A program made the translations under genes and the position numbers. Source: an uncultured Ruegeria sp. (GTDB taxonomy: Bacteria; Pseudomonadota; Alphaproteobacteria; Rhodobacterales; Rhodobacteraceae). From it: 64,000 bases of DNA. Location of the stretch: contig NZ_CANNGO010000006.1 in the NCBI RefSeq assembly GCF_947504215.1, positions 1 to 64,000 of the forward strand, written 5' to 3'. Positions 57,928 to 64,000 of this stretch are shown in pieces. The notes under the pieces are model-generated. The model made no database searches, was not told the DNA's origin, and was given only the letters and a program-made list of their open reading frames with translations. The number at the start of each line of letters is the position of its first letter. Positions within the stretch are counted from its first letter, which is position 1.

Positions 57928-60331
57928 TGGCAAAAACCCTCAGCAAATCGGCAGGTGGCAGGCGCAGCAACCGCATCGCGGGTAGGGCGGCCGCGATAAG
58001 TGCTGCCAAAAGTGTAAGGACAAACAGATAGAGCCAATCCAGAGGAAAAACATACATTGGCAAGCGCCAACCAAAGGCCTGTACGTTGATCACCGTTAAT
58101 AAAACCCAGGACAGAACCAACCCAAGCGGCAAAGCCAGGCACGCCGTAAGCGCTGCGAGCGTCACACTGCGCATCAGTTCTAACCGGGCCAATTGGGATC
58201 GGTCCAACCCCAGCGCCCAGACGGGCGCGATTTGCGGCAGGCGTTGGGTCCACAAGGTCAACAGACTGGTGAGAATGGCAAAGCCTGCCACGCCAAGGGT
58301 CAGAACGTTTAACGCCGACGTTACAACAAATGTCTTTTCGAAAATGGCCCGTGATTGCGCTTTCATCGCCGCCTGGTGGACTACGGATTGTCGGGGCAAA
58401 TCAAACTGGCGTCGCAGCTCCTGTGCCATCTCAGTCGCATCCTCGGGGGGCATGCGTACGCCAAACCGTCGGGTTTCGGCACCCGGCGCGATCTGATCCA
58501 ATTGTGCCATTGAAACCATGGCTTGCCCGGTCGGGTTTCCATAGTCGGAATAGACGCCTGCGATGGTCAGAACGTGACCGGGACGAAGCTCAAGGGTATC
58601 TCCAGGCCAGAGATCGGCGCGACGTCCCAGTTGTTCATTAATCAAAACAGCATGCCCGGTCATGACGTCGTCCCAAACACCCGTTGCCGAGGTGATCAAA
58701 GGCCAATGCAGCCGATACACCGGGTCATCAACAATGCCATACAAGAACAACGGCCCCGTTTCATGTGCCAGCTCGACAGTGCGAAGTGGCAAAATCGCGT
58801 CAACACGCGGTTGGAGCCACTCAGATATCTCCTGACCTTGCTGGTCGTCTACGGCTGTGACGTAAAGCTCAGAGGTCAAACGCTGATCCAACCAACCGAC
58901 AAAGGTCAGGCGAAAGCTTGAGACCATTGTTCCAACGCCGATATTGGCGGCGAGGGCCAAAAGCAATGCCATCAGCGCAAGCGATAGGCCGGGCAATTGC
59001 GCCCGCATGTCCGCCCAGACCCATTGCGCAACAGGTCCCTGCGCGCGTCGGGCGAACAGGGCAAGGACACCGGACAAAGACAGCGGCAATAACAAAGCGG
59101 CACCGGTGAGCAAACCTGCAAGAAGAACAAATCCTGCGATCAGACCGCCGACACTAAGATATGCGAGTGTACCGCCCGCAATCAGAATCAAACCCGCCAG
59201 CGCAGTCAAGCGACGCGCCGGGGCGTTGTCTTGCCATGCGCGCACTCCAGGGCCGGTAAGTATTGGCATCTGTGACAAACGCCAGAGGGCCTGACCGCTG
59301 GCAAGCAACGTTCCGGCCACTGCCATGGCAATACCTGCTGCGGCCCATTCCGGGCGCAAGGACATCTGTCCGCTGACCGAGGCGCCGTACAAACCGCGCA
59401 GTGTTGCGGCCACATCCGGCAACAGTGCGCCAGCGATAAAGAAGCCCAGAGCCAGGCCCAATGCCCCGCCGATCACTGCAAGAAACGTCAGTTCGGCCAG
59501 GATCAACACAACCAAACGGCGCATCGATACGCCAAGTGCGCGCATCGTTCTGATCATGCCGCGCCGCTGAGCAAACGCCAGCCCGACGGTTCCATGGACG
59601 ATGAACAAACCGACGGCAAAAGACAGCATACCAAAGGCCGATAGGTTCAAGTGAAAGCTGCCCGTCAATTGGTCCGTATCCACTTGGGATGATGGACTAA
59701 ATCGTTGCAGTTCCGGCGCGATGTCTGACAAGGCAGGGACCAGCCGCGGCTGGTCCGAAAGCACGACCAAGCGCGAGATATCTCCTTGCTGGTCCAGTAA
59801 TGTTTCGGCGACACCAATATCCGTCAATATAACGTCTGGCGGCAAGGCAGAGCTTTCCAGTATCGGTGGCAAGTCGCCCTGTTCGCGTAGCAGTGGTGCC
59901 AATTCCGAAGAGGCCAGAATGCGCCCCGGGGCGGTCAACATATCGGCAGGGTCGGGGGCGGCGGCACTCTGTTCAGCTTCGACAATGGCGGGCAGGGCCG
60001 GGTAAGCCACCATATCCACGCCCATCAGGTGCACACTGCGTGTACCGAGCCGATAGGGCCCTTCCAAAACAGCAGCGACCTGCCATCCGGCGCGACGAAG
60101 ATCAACATAACGCGCAATAGGGATGGGCCCCGTTGGGTCTCGTAATTCGTCCAACTGCCCAAGCGCCAATTGGGCATTCGCCCGCGCATAGCTTGCCCGC
60201 GCTTCGGAGTTGATGGCCTGAACGGCCGACCAAAGGCCCGTGGCCAGCGCGATACCGATCAGCAGTGTTCCAAGCTGCAGGCGATGCGCACGCCAATGAG
60301 ACAGCAGGGCCTGTAGGACCGTTCGCGTCAC
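57917..60331 (-). CDS. FtsX-type ABC transporter permease (LolCE/AttFG-like)
   Basis: This is an 804-residue permease of the MacB/FtsX kind with two repeated FtsX domains. Membrane segments lie near residues 18-38, about 240-375 and 395-475, with a final cluster at 675-790; large periplasmic regions occupy 40-235 and 480-670. No ATPase domain is present. It overlaps the ABC gene by four bases and the lipocalin gene by eleven, so the three form one operon. The export target is unknown; lipid or lipoprotein handling is likely. Confidence 0.9.
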   Translation of the reverse strand: MTRTVLQALLSHWRAHRLQLGTLLIGIALATGLWSAVQAINSEARASYARANAQLALGQLDELRDPTGPIPIARYVDLRRAGWQVAAVLEGPYRLGTRSVHLMGVDMVAYPALPAIVEAEQSAAAPDPADMLTAPGRILASSELAPLLREQGDLPPILESSALPPDVILTDIGVAETLLDQQGDISRLVVLSDQPRLVPALSDIAPELQRFSPSSQVDTDQLTGSFHLNLSAFGMLSFAVGLFIVHGTVGLAFAQRRGMIRTMRALGVSMRRLVVLILAELTFLAVIGGALGLALGFFIAGALLPDVAATLRGLYGASVSGQMSLRPEWAAAGIAMAVAGTLLASGQALWRLSQMPILTGPGVRAWQDNAPARRLTALAGLILIAGGTLAYLSVGGLIAGFVLLAGLLTGAALLLPLSLSGVLALFARRAQGPVAQWVWADMRAQLPGLSLALMALLLALAANIGVGTMVSSFRLTFVGWLDQRLTSELYVTAVDDQQGQEISEWLQPRVDAILPLRTVELAHETGPLFLYGIVDDPVYRLHWPLITSATGVWDDVMTGHAVLINEQLGRRADLWPGDTLELRPGHVLTIAGVYSDYGNPTGQAMVSMAQLDQIAPGAETRRFGVRMPPEDATEMAQELRRQFDLPRQSVVHQAAMKAQSRAIFEKTFVVTSALNVLTLGVAGFAILTSLLTLWTQRLPQIAPVWALGLDRSQLARLELMRSVTLAALTACLALPLGLVLSWVLLTVINVQAFGWRLPMYVFPLDWLYLFVLTLLAALIAAALPAMRLLRLPPADLLRVFASER

Positions 60332-60975
60332 TGAATATGCCCGCCAGACAGATGGACGCGACGGTCTAGCCGCGCAGCGATATCGTGCGAATGGGTGACC
60401 AGCAGCAACGCAGCGCCAGTGTCCGCGACCAACGCCAACATCAGGTCCAGCACATTTGCGCTTGCGGTTTCGTCCAGATTACCGGTGGGTTCATCCGCCA
60501 ATAGCAACTTGGGGCGCACGGCCATGGCGCGTCCGATCGCCACCCGTTGCTGCTGGCCGCCAGACAGGTTTTCGGGATGTCGATCCAGTAAATCTGCGAC
60601 GCCCAACCTGTCTGCCAGATGCAGGGTCCATTCCTGGTCCTGACATTCGGCGAGACGCGCGTGGAACGTCAGGTTTTGCAGAACTGTCAAAGACGGTATC
60701 AGGTTGAATTGCTGAAATACCAGCGAAACGCTTTGGCGGCGCAGTTGCGCACGACCTGCGTCATCCAACGGCGACAAACGCGTTCCGTCCAGTGTGATCT
60801 CGCCCTGATCGAAACTGTCCAGCGCGCCTGCCAGATTCAACAAAGTACTTTTGCCGCTGCCACTTTCTCCGGTCAGTGCAAGCGTTTGGCCCTTATCCAA
60901 TGTTAGCGAAACGCCCTTTAAAACAGGTCGCCCGCCCGGATAGGATTTCTGGATGTTGTCGATATTCAATAACAT
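60328..60975 (-). CDS. ABC transporter ATP-binding protein (LolD-like)
   Basis: This is a 215-residue ATPase of the MacB/LolD group. Walker A is GESGSGKST (36-44), the signature is LSGGQQQRVAIGRA, Walker B is LLLADEPTGNLD, and a H-loop His lies in VTHSHD. It pairs with the permease at 57917. The start at 60975 has a CGGGTCAGG site; 42 codons of upstream open frame were excluded. Confidence 0.95.
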   Translation of the reverse strand: MLLNIDNIQKSYPGGRPVLKGVSLTLDKGQTLALTGESGSGKSTLLNLAGALDSFDQGEITLDGTRLSPLDDAGRAQLRRQSVSLVFQQFNLIPSLTVLQNLTFHARLAECQDQEWTLHLADRLGVADLLDRHPENLSGGQQQRVAIGRAMAVRPKLLLADEPTGNLDETASANVLDLMLALVADTGAALLLVTHSHDIAARLDRRVHLSGGHIQ

Positions 60976-61150
60976 GGCCTGACCCGTCTTACTGCGCAGG
61001 ATGTGCAACTGTTTGCGTGCCTGTCCAGTGCTGACATGTATCCGGTTCCATTCGCCGCAGGCAAAGTCATGCAGGGTCGGGCTTGTACCCGGGGGCGCCA
61101 AGGGTCATTCTGCACGGGCAAACCGAAGCCGCAATTCAGGATGTAAAAAC

Positions 61151-61585
61151 ATGACGTTGCCGCACCAGATCTTTTGGGGCAGTACTTTTCTGGGTCTCTG
61201 CATCGTGGTCGAGATCCTTTTGCTGACCTGGTGCACCGTGGTCATTATGAAAATGGAAGCAAAATGGTCCGCGCGCGGCTTGTTCATGGGCACAGCAGGT
61301 CCGATTGCCACTGCGTTAGCTTTCATTGTCGCAACGCATACAATTCAAGTTTGGCTCTGGGCCATTGTCTGGGTGCTGCTTAAGGTGTTGCCGGATTTGA
61401 ATTCAGCCCTTTATTTCTCGTTGGTCACATTCACGACTCTAGGTTATGGCGACATCGTCTTGGGGGATGGCCTGCGAATCTTTGGCTCATTTGCGGCTGT
61501 GGCCGGACTTTTGGCGTTCGGATTGTCTACGGCCTATATGGTAGCGCTGATGACACGGGTGTTTCAGGAGAACTTCTTTTCCTAA
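61151..61585 (+). CDS. Small ion channel protein (K+ channel-like)
   Basis: This is a 144-residue membrane protein with about four hydrophobic segments and a potassium-type selectivity filter TLGYGD at 96-101 preceded by a pore helix (SLVTFTT). It lacks any RCK or cyclic-nucleotide domain. The filter fits the ion-channel (Pfam ion_trans_2) family. It starts at the ATG at 61151, far inside a longer open frame, and its last four bases overlap the convergent cardiolipin synthase gene. Confidence 0.85.
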   Translation: MTLPHQIFWGSTFLGLCIVVEILLLTWCTVVIMKMEAKWSARGLFMGTAGPIATALAFIVATHTIQVWLWAIVWVLLKVLPDLNSALYFSLVTFTTLGYGDIVLGDGLRIFGSFAAVAGLLAFGLSTAYMVALMTRVFQENFFS

Positions 61586-62994
61586 AGGATCGGTGCGAAC
61601 AAACGGGCCAGTGGGGCGCCGAACCGGATATGGGCCGGTTGTTGGGACAGGGACCGTGTCAGCTCGTAACTCGCTTCGAAATCAGCCAGTAGCATTTGTT
61701 CCACATCATGTGCGGCGCGGGTATCAAAAAACAGGGCCATCGCCTCAAAGTTCAGACGGAAAGAGCGGTTGTCGAGGTTGGTTGTGCCGACCGCCATCAG
61801 AGTGTCATCGACCACAAATACCTTCTGGTGCATGAAGCCATCGGTGTATCGAAATACCCGCGCGCCACAGTCCCGAACCTCGTCAAAGTAAGCGAAGGCA
61901 GCTAGCCAGGGCAGACGGTGGTCAATCACCTCAGGAACAAGAATGCGGACATCCACGCCGCGCATCGCTGCGTGTTGCAGCGCTGTCATGATGTCGATGT
62001 CCGGAACAAAATAGGGAGATGCGATCCATAGGCGCTCTTTTGCCTCGGCGATGGCGGAAAAAAACATCATCGCCCCTGTTTCAGTATCGTCCCCGGGACC
62101 GGTCGCCACCAAAAGAGCGTTCATGTCCTGCTCTGATACGCTGCCTGCCCAATCCAGATGATCGATCAAATCTTCGTCATGGGCCCAATGCCAATCCTCC
62201 GAAAAGATGAGCTGCAGCTGTCGAACAACATGCCCGGTCATCTTCAAATGGGTATCACGCCAGTGGCCAAAATGTGGATCTTCGCCCAAATATTCGACAC
62301 CTACATTATGCCCGCCGATAAAGCCGGTTTCGCCATCAATGATCACGGTTTTGCGGTGATTGCGGTAGTTTAGCTGAAAGCGAAAATTCGGGCCGCGCTG
62401 TTGCCGTGGATCGGCGACATCAATCCCGGCTTCCTGCATCGTTTCCAGATATTGCGTGGGCAGGCCATAGCTACCGACAGCGTCGGTCATGAACCGTACA
62501 TGAACTCCACGTTTTGACGCTTCGATCAGCTTTTCCTGAAGCTTTTGCCCCAGCGCATCGTCACGGATGATATAGAACTGAATCAGGACATAGCTTTTGG
62601 CGGCATCAATCGCCTCAAAGATAGCATCAAATGTTGCTTGCCCATCAATCAGCAACTGCGCACCGTTGCCGCGTGAGACGGGCAGGTGAGCCAAAAACTC
62701 AAACGGGCGAGGATTGATCGACATAGACGCGGGATCGGGTTTGGAATAGTCGGCAAAAGTCTTGATGCCTTCGACAACCCGTTCGCTTTCCTGTCGGGCG
62801 ATCCGGTAGCCACGAAACCGATGATGGCCCAGAAACAGATACATAGGCACCGCGAAAAAGGGCGCTGACAGCAAAAATACCACCCAACCGACGGCTCCCT
62901 GCGGCGTGCGTGCGGTCTGTGCGGCACGCACGGAAAACACAGCCGCCGTGACGTACAGGGCAAAAACGAAGACGGAAAAGAGTAGTGTCCACAT
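61582..62994 (-). CDS. cls: Cardiolipin synthase (phospholipase D type)
   Basis: This 470-residue enzyme makes cardiolipin from phosphatidylglycerol in the inner membrane. Two membrane segments (about 3-23 and 35-56) precede two PLD motifs: His213-Lys215-Asp220 (NHRKTVIID) and His389-Lys391-Asp396 (MHQKVFVVD). The size and architecture match ClsA. It stops inside the ion-channel gene. Confidence 0.95.
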   Translation of the reverse strand: MWTLLFSVFVFALYVTAAVFSVRAAQTARTPQGAVGWVVFLLSAPFFAVPMYLFLGHHRFRGYRIARQESERVVEGIKTFADYSKPDPASMSINPRPFEFLAHLPVSRGNGAQLLIDGQATFDAIFEAIDAAKSYVLIQFYIIRDDALGQKLQEKLIEASKRGVHVRFMTDAVGSYGLPTQYLETMQEAGIDVADPRQQRGPNFRFQLNYRNHRKTVIIDGETGFIGGHNVGVEYLGEDPHFGHWRDTHLKMTGHVVRQLQLIFSEDWHWAHDEDLIDHLDWAGSVSEQDMNALLVATGPGDDTETGAMMFFSAIAEAKERLWIASPYFVPDIDIMTALQHAAMRGVDVRILVPEVIDHRLPWLAAFAYFDEVRDCGARVFRYTDGFMHQKVFVVDDTLMAVGTTNLDNRSFRLNFEAMALFFDTRAAHDVEQMLLADFEASYELTRSLSQQPAHIRFGAPLARLFAPIL

Positions 62995-63919
62995 GGGGTT
63001 GGGTGACTCCGAGGTCGTTCAGTTTGCCCTAGTGTAGATGCGTGGCCAGTCATGCGCCATATCCACGATGAGCCTATCAACTCATGGCCCGGGCCCTTTG
63101 CTAAGACAAGATCAGTTTCCAATCGCCAATACGCAAAGACAGATCGCCGTTATCGATGAAATAGAAGATATCTCGGCGCAGACGCTCGCGGGTTCCCTCG
63201 TCGATAGACGTAGGTTTTGTGGTCGGGGCTATTGTCTGTCGAATAGTGCGCCAACGAGTTGCCAGAAACGCTAAAATTATACATAAAATCAATTGATTGT
63301 GCGACGTCTCTGCCATGTTCAAGCGTGCCAGAGGTGATTTCATCCGCCGCGCAGGTCATACGCCTCTCAGAGGGTAGCCGATAAGGCAGAGCGGCCTCAC
63401 CCGGATAGTGCGCATGTCAGCGTACCTCCTCGGCGATCAGATGATTGGTGTTACGGAATAGCACAAAACTAGTGGTTTGTTGGCAGATACTCATCACGAT
63501 TGACCAGGTGACCTTTGCCGATCTGATCAGTGACATAATCTCGGTCTTCCGCAGACAAGCGATGGTTGGATCCTCGATTTGCATGCCTGCTTTGGTATCG
63601 CGCCGATGTTGGGCTTTTGATCCCGCGTCAATGCTGGAATAGCTCACCATGTCGCGATTGCGGCGGTCGCCAGCTTGCCATCCACGTGTCATGGGGGGGC
63701 GGTCATATGTCATTAACGTTTAGCGGCGGTCCCGCGGCCACGACTTATGTAAAAGCCGAGTCATCGGCGGTATTCGAAGTTCAAATTCATCTGTAGGATG
63801 CTGATCTGCGTGTATCGTAAGAATTGAAGCAGAGATGCATGTTCTGCGATGCAAATACATCTCGAATTCGAAATGTCCAATTTCTAAATGATCTTTTACT
63901 GGCCAAACAACCCGGACCT
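62995..63919. other. About 920-base region without an intact gene
   Basis: The region has only short frames. A decayed gene is proposed at 63101-63713 on the minus strand. The rest, including an AT-richer 63780-63900, shows nothing recognisable. Confidence 0.45.
63101..63713 (-). pseudogene. Possible broken gene, unknown family
   Basis: On the minus strand a 98-codon frame (63713 to 63417) ends at TGA, and the same frame goes on for about 89 codons (63416 to 63150). That second part contains PSERRMTCAADEI and DFMYNFSVSGNSLAHYS, which read like protein. Near 63150-63240 another frame continues plausibly with IFYFIDNGDLSLRIGDWK to 63101. One in-frame stop and one frameshift would explain this. 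I recognise no family, and non-coding sequence remains possible. Confidence 0.3.
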
Positions 63920-64000
63920 TTAGGTCCCGTTGTCGTCTTCGCCCAGACTACCGTCCAGGGACATCAGGATCGCAATGGGGCGCAATGCCGGAACATGGCT
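63920..64000 (-). CDS. 3' end of a gene running off the window
   Basis: The last 26 codons of a minus-strand gene are visible, ending ILMSLDGSLGEDDNGT and TAA at 63920-63922. Codon use is GC-rich at third positions as in its neighbours. Too little is present to name the product. Confidence 0.55.
   Translation of the reverse strand, partial: SHVPALRPIAILMSLDGSLGEDDNGT

Overview
This window looks like ordinary chromosome from a Roseobacter-group alphaproteobacterium (Rhodobacteraceae, close to Ruegeria or Phaeobacter in style). The signs are high GC, many ATGA/GTGA gene overlaps, an alphaproteobacterial SOS box (GTTC-N7-GTTC) on lexA, a B12-dependent class II ribonucleotide reductase, a non-pyrrolysine MttB-family methyltransferase with a corrinoid partner and DUF1638, and a TAXI-TRAP transporter. 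Genus-level placement is inference. No CRISPR array, intact prophage, transposase or rRNA operon was seen.

Layout. 1-2.8 kb: two tandem tRNA-Asn genes (the first cut by the window edge), a metallo-beta-lactamase-fold hydrolase head to head with an orphan sensor kinase, and a CAT-anticodon tRNA. 2.8-6.9 kb: purM-purN, rnd, a lipoprotein and sufE. 6.8-9.5 kb (minus strand): DUF1638 protein, a Hint-domain protein and an MtbC-like corrinoid protein. 9.8-16.6 kb: radical SAM protein, gltA, gltX, comEC, lexA. 16.6-25.7 kb: a tight minus-strand operon trpG-trpD-trpC-moaC-moeA upstream of lexA, with ppiD-trpE separated from it by a convergent YibQ-like gene. 25.8-30.8 kb: aminotransferase, fabI-gpt, pdxH, a double cold-shock protein, a DUF192 protein, tRNA-Pro and a small lipoprotein. 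31.3-37.3 kb: nrdJ, a hairpin-rich gap, a small EF-hand protein and mttB. 37.7-50.3 kb: outer-membrane barrel, aminotransferase, YjbR, the cysS-cimA-phytoene-synthase-like operon, MFS transporter, DNA glycosylase-esterase-GNAT-monooxygenase run, VOC protein, pseudouridine synthase, HNH endonuclease, YqaA/DedA-like protein and dsbB. 50.4-52.2 kb: tRNA-Leu(CAA), an AT-richer gap and a membrane glycosyltransferase. 52.7-56.8 kb: TAXI receptor, fused TRAP permease and UspA. 56.9-61 kb: secreted CrtC/AttH lipocalin-like protein, FtsX permease and ABC ATPase. 61.1-63 kb: small ion channel and cardiolipin synthase. The last kilobase holds decayed coding sequence and the 3' end of one more gene.

How it fits together. 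Several genes depend on or bind cobalamin (corrinoid protein, MttB homologue, nrdJ). The corrinoid protein and its likely methyltransferase are about 26 kb apart, and each has a good inverted repeat upstream. The Trp genes are split in two, one part tied to molybdenum cofactor genes and lexA, the other to a periplasmic folding factor. Most of the rest is housekeeping. The least explained pieces are the orphan hairpin/terminator block after nrdJ, the inverted repeats before the Hint, mtbC and mttB genes, the island-like gap beside tRNA-Leu, and the broken gene near the right end.
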